Below are positions 37,601-44,591 of a stretch of 64,000 nt of DNA, piece by piece. The DNA is from Kitasatospora sp. NBC_01246. Its GTDB lineage: Bacteria; Actinomycetota; Actinomycetes; Streptomycetales; Streptomycetaceae. The stretch covers positions 7,907,501-7,971,500 of the forward strand of contig NZ_CP108484.1 of the NCBI RefSeq assembly GCF_036226505.1, in the 5' to 3' direction. Under the pieces are notes generated by a model. It had not been told where the DNA came from, ran no database searches, and saw only the letters and a program-made list of their open reading frames with translations. The stretch's first letter is position 1, and the number at the start of each line of letters is the position of its first letter. The position numbers and the translations under genes are program-made.

Positions 37601-37766
37601 CGACAACGCCGGCAAGGACGTCCAGAACGCCTTCGTCACCAAGCAGTTCGCCGTTCCGGCGGGTGCCCGCTCGGTGACCCTGAAGTTCCGGATGTACGAC
37701 GCCGGCAACAACTGGTTCTGGGCCGTCGACCACGTCCGCCTCGACACCAGGCCGATCACGGGCTGA
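34644..37766 (+). CDS. Large Tat-exported phospholipase C with extended C-terminus
   Basis: A 1,040-residue secreted phospholipase C. The Tat signal is LSRRTLLGGAAAAA with cleavage near residue 35. The catalytic domain (about 40-480) has MQENRAFDHYFG, NTNTNREHLMTG, LNYDEHGGFFDH and YDHTSVLRLLEQ. Two DUF756-type beta modules follow (about 530-720), then an NEW3/NPCBM-like beta region (about 730-830) and a C-terminal about 200-residue jelly-roll-like segment with no name assigned. The extra 330 residues compared with the 658-residue paralogue suggest a surface or substrate-binding role. AAGGAG precedes the ATG by eleven bases; a second in-frame ATG lies three codons on. Confidence 0.92.
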   Translation: MIPMPELSRRTLLGGAAAAAVLSALPLSVREALAAPARPGKLADIQHVVVFMQENRAFDHYFGTLPGVRGFGDRTAVRGVNGRSVFHQPDPGRKEGHLLPFPMNAAHTNAYQQGAPAFGFVDSMNAWNDGRADGSVTRRSGGWLGQGYYEPADMPFYNALASVFTTCDAYYASVQCNTNTNREHLMTGTSGGTVRDTPVTDNTEIPGGYEWTTYAERLQKAGISWKTYQALDNFDDNALAWFTPFVKAKPGEPLYERGLRAVGDPAKKDDPFAMGDALVEAFTADVQADRLPQVSWLVAPAALSEHANYAPPNGEHLTARLLAALAAKPEVWEKTVFILNYDEHGGFFDHQLPPVPPLAAGRGKSTVPVDGEVVVRVSKGGSTYHRVVGQDGKYRVKAADGSLSWSDTLPAGETLVSGPYPMGLGVRVPMIVVSPWTRGGVVDSTVYDHTSVLRLLEQRFGIEEPNISPWRRAVTGDLTNVFDFSGRNPVWPQLPDTSGNRQKVVDTGKLPAPTVPDPQAFPQQQRGTRTARISPYDLLVKPKLKGDELTVDFINQGRQAAVFAVYPAPGTAPRHYTVGAKSRLSDVWTVGPEGYDLRVHGPNGALWHLRGDAASAYEISLSEEQNGKVLEVDVINRTRTAQTFLVGDLAYGDGLREVRVAAGDDRTVNVKVGPEGWYDVAVGVRGELGFRRRIAGRFPWDGDHLVTDPAMGLADPLALDVTLKAASTTIDEAILLPGRPARVAARFTATAALTAIEVQPIVPAGWAVTAVTPPPASLAAGAAATAEWDVTPPAVLPDGATHRILVTARAAAGSRFAIADGEIAARTAPVMAGHLLGEDFESLAGSLQPLAGVLGWTPQAPQGWSVVNAPAMPQGTTRLQGWTFHTKRAWSTPAGQDRGNFSRGLGILAVADPDDWDDTGSPSRKGVFDSTLVSPAVQLPAGASTLHLAFDSHYRQEAPQKAAVTAVFDNGTETRLVYYSSDPTGNDNAGKDVQNAFVTKQFAVPAGARSVTLKFRMYDAGNNWFWAVDHVRLDTRPITG

Positions 37767-37784
37767 CCCGGTAGATCCTGCCCG

Positions 37785-37817
37785 CGGCCCGCGTACCCCG
37801 AGGGGGTGCGCGGGCCG
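37785..37817. terminator. Terminator hairpin after large phospholipase gene
   Basis: CGGCCCGCG and CGCGGGCCG form a 9-bp stem that extends inward through A-T and four C-G pairs with one wobble, leaving a 3-base loop. It starts 19 bases after the stop codon. Confidence 0.8.
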
Positions 37818-38016
37818 TTCGGTCGGGCCGGGGGCTTGTCGTCGGGCATGGGGTCGGGTCGGCGGGTCGGCGGGTCGGTGCGGCGGGTCGGGTCGCCGAG
37901 TCGGGGTGGCGGATTTCGGCCGGGCGCGCGCGTCCGGCCGGGTGTTGTCGGACCTCTCTGGTGTCGTAGGAGGGCGAACGCCGCCGCCCGGTCACCACGA
38001 CCCCACGGAGGACACC

Positions 38017-38337
38017 ATGACGACCACGTCGGACGATTCGACCCCCTCGCTGCCCGGGCGCCCGCCCGTGGTCGACCTGGCGACCTGGCAGGCCGCCCGG
38101 GACGAGCTGCTGGCCCGGGAGAAGGCCCACACCCGCGAGGCCGACGCCATCGCCGCGGCCCGGCGACGGCTGCCGATGGAGGAGCTCGACGGGACGGTCG
38201 AGGTCGTCGGCCCCGACGGCCCCGTCCCGTTCCTGGACCTGTTGCAGGGCCGCGACGAACTCGTGGCCTACCAGCACATGTGGACCCGCCCGGGGGCGAC
38301 CCCGGAGGAAACCCTCGGCCGACACGGCCACCACTGA
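38017..38337 (+). CDS. DUF899-like protein, N-terminal half only
   Basis: A 106-residue product matching the start of the DUF899 family, a thioredoxin-like group usually about 230-260 residues: ELLAREKAHTREADAIAAARRRLPM, then VEVVGPDGPVPFLDLLQGRDELVAYQHMW. After that Trp the family normally continues into a cysteine-containing segment, but here it runs into an unrelated tail and stops. Other frames of the next 100 bases do not restore the family. GGAGG five bases before the ATG is excellent, so it may still be translated. It is either a decayed gene or a short variant. Confidence 0.65.
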   Translation: MTTTSDDSTPSLPGRPPVVDLATWQAARDELLAREKAHTREADAIAAARRRLPMEELDGTVEVVGPDGPVPFLDLLQGRDELVAYQHMWTRPGATPEETLGRHGHH

Positions 38338-38413
38338 GGGCGGTGGGACTTCCGGCCCGGAGGCGCCGCGAGCCGCCCAGCCTTCCTCCCGGACCAACGG
38401 GCCGTCCACGAAC

Positions 38414-38465
38414 CTCGCTCACCGACCTCGCTCACCCACCTCGCCCACCGACCTCGCCCACCGAC
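38414..38465. repeat. Tandem repeat, 4 x 13 bp
   Basis: Four head-to-tail copies of CTCGCYCACCSAC occupy the bases directly upstream of the membrane-protein ribosome site. Copies 3 and 4 are identical. It may vary in copy number between strains. Confidence 0.85.
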
Positions 38466-38482
38466 TCAGGGAGATCCGCGCC

Positions 38483-38878
38483 ATGAACTCTCGTCTGCTC
38501 CGGCTGACCGGCGCCGCCACCGCCGTCTACGGCCTCGCCGTGACCCGCCGGCCCGCCCTGCTGGCCGCCCCCTCCGGACTGACCGCCGCCGACGGCTCGC
38601 TGCCGCGCTCCACCGCGGCCTGTCTGCGCCCGCTCGCCTTCCGGGACGCCGCCTGCGGCCTGGCGATGGCCTTCGCACCCGACGACTCCGCGCTGCGCGC
38701 GGCCACCCTGGTGCGCATCGCCTCCGACCTGGGCGATGCCGCCCTGCTGGCCACCGCGCTGCCGGAGCGTCGGCACCGGGTGATGGCGGTGGCCGTCTCC
38801 GTCGGCTGGGGTGCGCTCTCGGTGGCCGGGCTGCTCGGGGGGAGTCGGAAGCGGTCGTGGGGCCGCCATACCTCTTGA
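38483..38878 (+). CDS. Small hydrophobic membrane protein, unknown function
   Basis: A 131-residue protein with three or four hydrophobic stretches (LTGAATAVYGLAV, PLAFRDAACGLAMAFA, IASDLGDAALLATAL, VMAVAVSVGWGALSVAGLLGG). The pattern resembles DUF4267-like small membrane proteins, but I do not assign a family with confidence. AGGGAG precedes the ATG, and a 4 x 13-bp tandem repeat ends just before that site. It lies 75 bp upstream of the MMPL gene; the palindrome and -10 between them suggest a separate promoter for the latter. Confidence 0.65.
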   Translation: MNSRLLRLTGAATAVYGLAVTRRPALLAAPSGLTAADGSLPRSTAACLRPLAFRDAACGLAMAFAPDDSALRAATLVRIASDLGDAALLATALPERRHRVMAVAVSVGWGALSVAGLLGGSRKRSWGRHTS

Positions 38879-38886
38879 TGGTCAAG

Positions 38887-38911
38887 TCTCTCAATCATCG
38901 AGAGATATGAT
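38887..38911 (+). promoter_or_regulatory. Palindromic operator and -10 of the MMPL-MarR pair
   Basis: TCTCTC and GAGAGA face each other across seven bases, and the right half abuts a good -10, TATGAT, at 38906-38911. A repressor bound here would block RNA polymerase. The MarR protein encoded after the transporter is the natural candidate. Confidence 0.6.
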
Positions 38912-38953
38912 GCGGAGGTCCGTCACCTGCCCCCGCCCGAAGGGCGCTCCGCG

Positions 38954-41101
38954 ATGCGCACCGGTCCAGCCGCTCCCCGCCCCGCCTCCCGGCGTCGAAC
39001 CAGACTGCTGGTTCCGCTCGTCCTGCTGGCCGTCTGGCTCGGCCTGGGCGGCGCCTTCGGCTCCTACGCCGGGAAGCTCTCCGAGGTGGCCACCAACGAC
39101 CGGGCCGCCTTCCTGCCCCGCAGCGCCGAGTCCACCGAGGTGGCCCGGCTCGGGGAGGACTTCCGGACGGCGGCCACGCTCCCGGTGATCGTCGTCTGGG
39201 AGAGTCGCACCGGAGCGGTCGGCGAGGCCCAGCGCGCCGCCGCCGGCCGGGCGCTGCAGGAGGCCTCGGCCGTCCCCGGTGCCACCGGCCGGGTGTCGCC
39301 CGCCGTGCCGTCCGAGGACGGCCGGGCGCTCCAGGGCGTCGTCCAGCTCCGCTCCGACCTCGGCCGGCAGACCGGGGACAGCGTCCGCGCCGTCCGCGAA
39401 CTCGCCGACCAGGTCCCGGACACCACCGTCGGCCTGGCCGGTCCGGCGGCGGTCGCGGCCGACCTCGGCGGTGCCTTCGCCGGCATCGACGGACTGCTGC
39501 TCGGCGTGGCCCTCGGCGTGGTGCTGCTGATCCTCCTCGCCGTCTACCGCAGCCTGCTGCTGCCGCTGCTGGTGATCCTCGGCGCGGTGTTCGCCCTCGG
39601 AGTCTCCTGCGCGCTGGTCTACCTGCTCGCCGACCACGGCCTGGTCCGGGTGGACGGCCAGGTGCAGGGTCTGCTGTCGATCCTGGTGATCGGCGCGGCC
39701 ACCGACTACGGACTGCTGCTCTCCGCCCGCTTCCGCGAGGAACTGCACCTCCACGGTGACCGGTTCGCGGCGATGCGCACCGCCTGGCGGCAGTCCGTCG
39801 AGCCGATCGCGGCCTCCGGGACGACGGTCGCCCTCGGCCTGCTCGTCCTGCTGCTCTCCGACCTCACCAACAACCGGGCGCTCGGCCCGGTCGGCGCGAT
39901 CGGCATCGGCTGCGCGGTGCTCTCCGCGCTGACCTTCCTGCCGGCCGCGCTCGTCCTGCTCGGCCGCGCCGCCTACTGGCCGGCCCGGCCGGCCGCCGAC
40001 GGGCGCGCCCCGGTGAACGCCGTCTGGCAGCGGGTGGCCGCCCTGGTCGGGAGCCGGCCGCGGGTCACCTGGGCCGCCGGCCTGGCCGTGCTCGCCGCGC
40101 TGGCCGCCTTCGCGCCGACCCTGGACTCGGGCGGCGTGCCGCAGAGCGAACTCTTCATCAAGGCCCAGCCCTCGGCGGCCGGGCAGGCGCTGCTCTCGAA
40201 GCACTTCCCCGGCGGCGCCGGCAACCCGGCCGTGGTGATCGCCGCCGCCGGGCGGGCCGAGGCGGTCGCCGCCGCGGCAGCCGTCCCCGGGGTGGCCGGC
40301 GTCCGTCCGTACACCGGCGGTGCGCCCGGCGGTGCCCCGGCGGAGGTGGACGGGCGGGTCCGGCTGGACGTCACGCTCGCCGACCCGGCCGACAGCGACG
40401 CGGCCATCGCCACCGTCCGGAGCCTGCGGCAGGCCGTGCACGCGGTGCCGGGCGGGGACGCGCTGGTCGGCGGCTACACCGCGCAGCAGTACGACACCCG
40501 GATCACGGCGGAGCGCGACCGGGCGCTGATCATGCCGGTCGTGCTGCTCTGCATCCTCGCCGTGCTCGTGGTGCTGCTGCGCTCGCTGCTCGCTCCGCTG
40601 CTGCTCGCCGGTACCGTCGCGCTGTCCTACCTGGCCACGCTCGGCGTCAGCGCGGTGGTCTTCGACCACGTCTTCGGCTTCTCCGCCATCGACCCCTCCG
40701 TGCCGCTGTACGGGTACGTGTTCCTGGTCGCGCTGGGGGTGGACTACAACATCTTCCTGATGACCAGGGTCCGTGAGGAGACGATGCGGGTCGGGACCCG
40801 GGAGGGGGTGCTGCGCGGGCTGACGGCCACCGGCGGGGTGATCACCTCGGCGGGGGTGGTGCTGGCCGCGACCTTCGCCGCGCTGGGTGTGATCCCGCTG
40901 GCCTTCATGGCCCAGATCGCGTTCATCGTCGCCTTCGGCGTGCTGCTGGACACCCTGCTGGTGCGCTCGCTGCTGGTGCCCGCGCTGGTCCGGGACCTGG
41001 GCGAGCGGGTCTGGTGGCCGGCCCGGCCGGGTCGTACGGCGGTCGGTACGGCGGCGCCCGAGCCGGTCGGCGAGCCCGCCCGAGGGTGCCCGGCCGGTTA
41101 G
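38954..41101 (+). CDS. MMPL-family RND-like membrane transporter
   Basis: A 715-residue transporter of the MMPL family, which exports lipids, siderophores or drugs in actinobacteria. The repeat topology is clear: helix 1 (LLVPLVLLAVWLGLGGAF), a large extracytoplasmic loop, five helices, a second helix-loop-helices set. Signature segments are GAATDYGLLLSARFREEL in the first half and LGVDYNIFLMTRVREE in the second, carrying the Asp-Tyr pairs that relay protons. The C-terminal tail is short and disordered. AAGGG lies eight bases before the ATG. A MarR gene follows at once and a palindrome covers the promoter. Confidence 0.92.
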   Translation: MRTGPAAPRPASRRRTRLLVPLVLLAVWLGLGGAFGSYAGKLSEVATNDRAAFLPRSAESTEVARLGEDFRTAATLPVIVVWESRTGAVGEAQRAAAGRALQEASAVPGATGRVSPAVPSEDGRALQGVVQLRSDLGRQTGDSVRAVRELADQVPDTTVGLAGPAAVAADLGGAFAGIDGLLLGVALGVVLLILLAVYRSLLLPLLVILGAVFALGVSCALVYLLADHGLVRVDGQVQGLLSILVIGAATDYGLLLSARFREELHLHGDRFAAMRTAWRQSVEPIAASGTTVALGLLVLLLSDLTNNRALGPVGAIGIGCAVLSALTFLPAALVLLGRAAYWPARPAADGRAPVNAVWQRVAALVGSRPRVTWAAGLAVLAALAAFAPTLDSGGVPQSELFIKAQPSAAGQALLSKHFPGGAGNPAVVIAAAGRAEAVAAAAAVPGVAGVRPYTGGAPGGAPAEVDGRVRLDVTLADPADSDAAIATVRSLRQAVHAVPGGDALVGGYTAQQYDTRITAERDRALIMPVVLLCILAVLVVLLRSLLAPLLLAGTVALSYLATLGVSAVVFDHVFGFSAIDPSVPLYGYVFLVALGVDYNIFLMTRVREETMRVGTREGVLRGLTATGGVITSAGVVLAATFAALGVIPLAFMAQIAFIVAFGVLLDTLLVRSLLVPALVRDLGERVWWPARPGRTAVGTAAPEPVGEPARGCPAG

Positions 41102-41147
41102 GCTGAACGGGTAACAGCGGGTGGAACACCGTAGGCGACCGGAGCGG

Positions 41148-41687
41148 ATGACCTTGTCGGAGCAGGACCCGAGCACGCCCCCGCCCGCCCCGGCACCGTC
41201 CGACAGCCCGGCGTCTGCGGACCCGTCCGCGACCGTACCCTCCGACACCCCGGCGCTCGGGCGGCTCCTCCAGGCCCTCGCCTCCGAGATGAACCTGCTC
41301 GGGCACGGCTTCGCCGCCGCCAGCGGTCTGCACGCCACCGACGTCCAGGCGCTGCTCGCCGTGATGCGGGCCGAGCCCGGCCGGGGCGGGATCACCCCCG
41401 GCCGGCTCGGCGAGGAGCTGGCCCTTACCTCGGGGGCGGTCACCGCCGTACTGGACCGGCTGGAGCGGGCCGGACACATCCGCCGGACCAGGGACGCCGC
41501 CGACCGCCGGCAGGTCCTGGTGCACTACCTGCCCGGTGCCGGGCGGATGGCCGCCGAGTGGTTCGCGCCGGTGGCCCGGCGCACCGAGGCGGTGCGCGGC
41601 GAGTTCACCCCGGTGGAGCTGGCGGCAGTGGCCCGTTTCCTCGGCCGGATGACCACCGAGCTGGAGGACCTGCGCCACTCGCGCTGA
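41148..41687 (+). CDS. MarR-family transcriptional regulator
   Basis: A 179-residue winged-helix regulator. The first 40 residues are a Pro/Ser-rich extension; then comes the MarR core: NLLGHGFAAASGLHATDVQALLAVM, TPGRLGEELALTSGAVTAVLDRLERAGHIRRTRDAADRRQVLVHY (recognition helix and wing), and a C-terminal dimer helix. The ATG after GGAG is close (three bases); a GTG 27 bases upstream is an alternative start. It follows the MMPL gene by 46 bp and probably represses it through the TCTCTC/GAGAGA site. Confidence 0.88.
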   Translation: MTLSEQDPSTPPPAPAPSDSPASADPSATVPSDTPALGRLLQALASEMNLLGHGFAAASGLHATDVQALLAVMRAEPGRGGITPGRLGEELALTSGAVTAVLDRLERAGHIRRTRDAADRRQVLVHYLPGAGRMAAEWFAPVARRTEAVRGEFTPVELAAVARFLGRMTTELEDLRHSR

Positions 41688-41740
41688 CTCGCGCTGACTC
41701 GCGCTGACCCGCGCTGACCCGCGCCGACCCGCGCCGACCC
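41681..41740. repeat. Tandem repeat, 6 x 10 bp
   Basis: Six exact-length units of GCGCTGACTC, drifting to GCGCTGACCC and GCGCCGACCC, begin on the last codons of the MarR gene. The first unit contains that gene's TGA stop. The series ends in a partial seventh unit. Confidence 0.88.
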
Positions 41741-41777
41741 GCGCCACCGCTGACGTGGGCTGACGGTCGGACGCCCG

Positions 41778-42539
41778 TCAGCCCGTCAGCCCGTTCCGCC
41801 GGGCGATCAGGGCCGCCAGGCCGTCCAGGATGCGCTCCAGGCCGAACTCCAGCGCCCGGTCACGCCCGTCCCGCACGGCCATCGCCGCCGCGAGCGCCGG
41901 GAAGCGGTCGGCGTGCTCCTGGACCAGCCCGCCGACGACGGCCAGCAGCCGGGACTCCGGCTCCCCGCCCGGTCCGGCCGCGCGCGCCTGTGCGGTGATG
42001 CTGCGGACGTGGCCGGCCAGCAGGACGGCGGTGTCCATCCGCTCCGGCCCGGTCAGTCCGGTGCCGTCGAGGGCGGCCACCACCCGCTCCAGCCAGCCGA
42101 GTTCCTTCGGGCCGAGCACCCGGGGGCCGACGGTGGCGTCGATCAGCCAGGGGTGCGCGCCGAAGGTGGTGGCCAACTGGCCCGCCCAGGAGTGGAGTTC
42201 GGCGCGCCAGGCGGGCGAGGCGCCCGTCAGGTCCCGGTTCGCCGCCGGGGCCCCCGGTCCGGCCCCGGCCGGTTCGTCGATCGCCGTCTCGACCATCAGG
42301 GCCACCAGTTCGGCCTTGCCCGGCACATAGCGGTAGAGCGCCATCTTGGTGTAGTCGAGCAGGCCGGCCACCCGCTGCATGGAGACGGCGCCCAGTCCCT
42401 CCGCGTCCGCGATCCCGATCCCGGCCCGGGCGATCCGGTCCAGGCTGAGCGCCGGTTTGGGCCCGCGGGTCGGCTTCGGGGGCGGCCCCCAGAGCAGCCG
42501 TGCCGTCGCCTCGGCCCCGTCGCCGGATGTGCTGCTCAA
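41778..42539 (-). CDS. TetR/AcrR-family transcriptional repressor
   Basis: A 253-residue regulator. The DNA-binding domain lies at about 30-80: LDRIARAGIGIADAEGLGAVSMQRVAGLLDYTKMALYRYVPGKAELVALM. The large helical C-terminal ligand domain resembles the TetR_C tetracycline-repressor-like group, whose ligands are often aromatic drugs. The start is TTG, supported by GGAG six bases upstream and by the absence of another start before the HTH. It is divergent from an FAD monooxygenase gene, with two palindromes in between that it most likely binds. Confidence 0.9.
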   Translation of the reverse strand: MSSTSGDGAEATARLLWGPPPKPTRGPKPALSLDRIARAGIGIADAEGLGAVSMQRVAGLLDYTKMALYRYVPGKAELVALMVETAIDEPAGAGPGAPAANRDLTGASPAWRAELHSWAGQLATTFGAHPWLIDATVGPRVLGPKELGWLERVVAALDGTGLTGPERMDTAVLLAGHVRSITAQARAAGPGGEPESRLLAVVGGLVQEHADRFPALAAAMAVRDGRDRALEFGLERILDGLAALIARRNGLTG

Positions 42540-42570
42540 GCTCCGCTCCCGTCCCGTTCCGGGTCGGCCC

Positions 42571-42600
42571 TTGCCGAACCGACCTAACTGTGTCTACCGT
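42571..42600 (+). promoter_or_regulatory. Promoter of the FAD monooxygenase gene
   Basis: TTGCCG (-35, 42571-42576) and TACCGT (-10, 42595-42600) are separated by 18 bp. The -10 lies within the first palindrome, so a bound repressor would occlude it. Confidence 0.6.
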
Positions 42601-42630
42601 ACACAGCAGCAATCAGTGTCCAGCGGACAC
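42588..42630. promoter_or_regulatory. Two operator palindromes for TetR regulator
   Basis: Site 1 is CTGTGT-N7-ACACAG (42588-42606). Site 2 is GTGTCC-AGC-GGACAC (42616-42630). Their centres are about 26 bp apart, roughly 2.5 helical turns, and both read around a TGTGTC/GACACA half site. They occupy the 124-bp divergent promoter region. Confidence 0.75.
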
Positions 42631-42663
42631 AGTTTCTCGGCTCTCCCGGACGGAGTGGTTCAC

Positions 42664-43851
42664 ATGGGTACCAAAGTCCTCATCTCGGGCGCGAGCATCG
42701 CCGGCCCGGCACTGGCGTACTGGCTCGGGCAGTACGGCTTCGAGCCCACCGTCGTCGAGCTGGCTCCCGTCCTGCGCGGCGGCGGTCAGGCCGTCGACTT
42801 CCGCGGCGACGCGCACCTGACGGTGCTGCAACGGATGGGCCTGCTCGACGAGTTGCGCCGGATCGACACCGGTGGCAGCCCGATGGACTTCGTCGACCGG
42901 CACGGTCGGCGCCGGCTCCACCTGCCGGCGGACTTCGCCGGTGGCGAGGTCGAGGTGCCGCGCGGCGAACTGGCCCGGCTGCTCCACCGGCACAGCCTGC
43001 CGTCCACCGAGTACGTCTTCGGCGACACGGTGACCGCGCTGGAGGAGACGCCCGACGGCGTCCGGGTGGAGTTCCGCCACGGGTCGCCGCGCGAGTTCGG
43101 CCTGGTGGTCGGCGCGGACGGTCTGCACTCCACCGTCCGCCGGCTGGCCTTCGGCCCCGAGCAGCGCTTCGTCCGCCACCTCGGCTACTACGCCGCCACC
43201 TGGCAACTGCCCAACTACCTCGGTCTGCCGCCCGGTTCGGTCGGCCTCAACGTGCCCGGGCGGCTCGCCGCGGTCGGCGCGGACCACCGGGACCGGACCC
43301 GGGCCGGCGCCTTCTTCCTGTTCGCCTCACCCGAGCTGCCCTACGACCGGCACGACCAGGAGCAGCAGAAGGCGCTGCTCGCGGACGCCTTCGCGGGTCT
43401 CGGCTGGGAGGTGCCCCGACTGCTGGAGAGTCTGCGCGAGGCCCCGGAGCTGTACTTCGACTCGATCAGCCGGGCGGACGTCCCCGCCTGGTCCGCCGGC
43501 CGGATCGCCCTGGTCGGGGACGCCGCCTGCGGCGCGACCATCGGCGGCATGGGCACCGGTACCGCGATGGTCGCCGCGTACGTCCTGGCCGGCGAACTCG
43601 CCCGCGCCCGGGGCGACCACCGCACCGCCTTCGCCCGGTACGAGGACGCCGTGCGCGGCTACGCCGAGGGCTGCCAGCGGGGCGGCGACCGGACCGGGCC
43701 CTTCCTGGCGCCGGGCACGGCGGCCGGACTCCGGCTGCGCGACGGACTGTTGGGCCGGCGCTGGGTCCTGAACCGGATGCTGGAGCTGGGCCGGAAGGTC
43801 AGCAGCACGATCGCCCTGCCCGACTACCAGACCGAGTTCGCCACCCGCTGA
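42664..43851 (+). CDS. FAD-dependent aromatic-type monooxygenase
   Basis: A 395-residue group A flavoprotein monooxygenase of the PHBH fold, using NAD(P)H and O2 to hydroxylate aromatic or drug-like substrates. The N-terminal FAD site is VLISGASIAGPALAYWLGQYGF with VVE at the ribose position; GADGLHSTVRR is the DG motif; GRIALVGDAACGATIGGMGTG is the GD motif that binds FAD. Members with TetR partners often inactivate antibiotics such as tetracyclines or rifamycins, but the substrate here is unknown. GGAG precedes the ATG. Its last 28 bases overlap the convergent response-regulator gene. Confidence 0.9.
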   Translation: MGTKVLISGASIAGPALAYWLGQYGFEPTVVELAPVLRGGGQAVDFRGDAHLTVLQRMGLLDELRRIDTGGSPMDFVDRHGRRRLHLPADFAGGEVEVPRGELARLLHRHSLPSTEYVFGDTVTALEETPDGVRVEFRHGSPREFGLVVGADGLHSTVRRLAFGPEQRFVRHLGYYAATWQLPNYLGLPPGSVGLNVPGRLAAVGADHRDRTRAGAFFLFASPELPYDRHDQEQQKALLADAFAGLGWEVPRLLESLREAPELYFDSISRADVPAWSAGRIALVGDAACGATIGGMGTGTAMVAAYVLAGELARARGDHRTAFARYEDAVRGYAEGCQRGGDRTGPFLAPGTAAGLRLRDGLLGRRWVLNRMLELGRKVSSTIALPDYQTEFATR

Positions 43852-44591
43852 TCCTCGGCGGCCCCCTCGTGCGGGGCGGCCGGGGCGCCGGACGGGTCGC
43901 CGGGCGCCGGTCCCTTCGACCGTGCGGCGTGTCCCATCCGGTAGCCGATCCCGCGGACGGTGATGATCCACCGGCTGGAGCCGAGCTTCGCGCGCAGGGT
44001 GCTCACATGGGTGTCGATGGTGCGGCTGGCCTGCCCCCAGTCACTGCCCCACACCTTCGCCATCAACTCCTTGCGCGACACCACGGTCTCGGAGTTGGCG
44101 GCGAGGATGTAGAGCAGCTCGAACTCCTTCGACGTCACCTCGATCAGCCGGTCGCGCAGGCGCACTTCGCGGGTCCGCGGATCGATGTGCAGCGGGAGCA
44201 GCGAGATGGCCTCGGGCGCCGCCGGCCCGGAGCGGCGGGAGGACCGGCGGAGCACCGCGTCGATGCGGGCCCCCATCTCCCGGAAGCCCCAGGTCTGGGC
44301 GACGCAGTCGTCGGCTCCCGCCTTCAGGGCGAGCACCCGCTCCAACTCGTCGTCGCGACGGGTGAAGGCGATCAGTGGGACGTCGCTCTCGGTCCGCAGG
44401 CTCCGGCACACCTCGATGCCGTCGACGTCCGGCAGTTCCAGCGAGAGCAGCACCAGGTCGGCCTCGCGGTACGTGCGGAGGGCCTGTGCGCCGGTGCCCA
44501 CGCTGCGGGCGACGAAGCCCTGCCGGCGCAGGTCGCGCACCATCGATTCGGCGGAGCTGATCTCCCGTTCCACCACGAGTACGGTCCTCAT
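43824..44591 (-). CDS. Atypical OmpR-family response regulator lacking the phospho-Asp
   Basis: A 255-residue regulator with an OmpR/PhoB winged helix at about 130-225 (EVTSKEFELLYILAAN, TIDTHVSTLRAKLG, ITVRGIGYRMG). The receiver is degenerate: the DD/ED acidic pair reads VVERE (one acid lost), the phosphoryl-accepting Asp is Ser50 (LLSLELPDVDG), and the conserved Lys region reads QTWGF. Such atypical regulators (JadR1-like) sense pathway products rather than a kinase. GGAGGAG lies upstream of the ATG. The product ends in a 30-residue disordered tail. No histidine kinase is adjacent. Confidence 0.88.
   Translation of the reverse strand: MRTVLVVEREISSAESMVRDLRRQGFVARSVGTGAQALRTYREADLVLLSLELPDVDGIEVCRSLRTESDVPLIAFTRRDDELERVLALKAGADDCVAQTWGFREMGARIDAVLRRSSRRSGPAAPEAISLLPLHIDPRTREVRLRDRLIEVTSKEFELLYILAANSETVVSRKELMAKVWGSDWGQASRTIDTHVSTLRAKLGSSRWIITVRGIGYRMGHAARSKGPAPGDPSGAPAAPHEGAAEDQRVANSVW

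Noticed and set aside
41681..41740. CRISPR-like repeat array
   Set aside because: The 10-bp units are contiguous with no spacers, so they form a simple tandem repeat. No cas genes are present.
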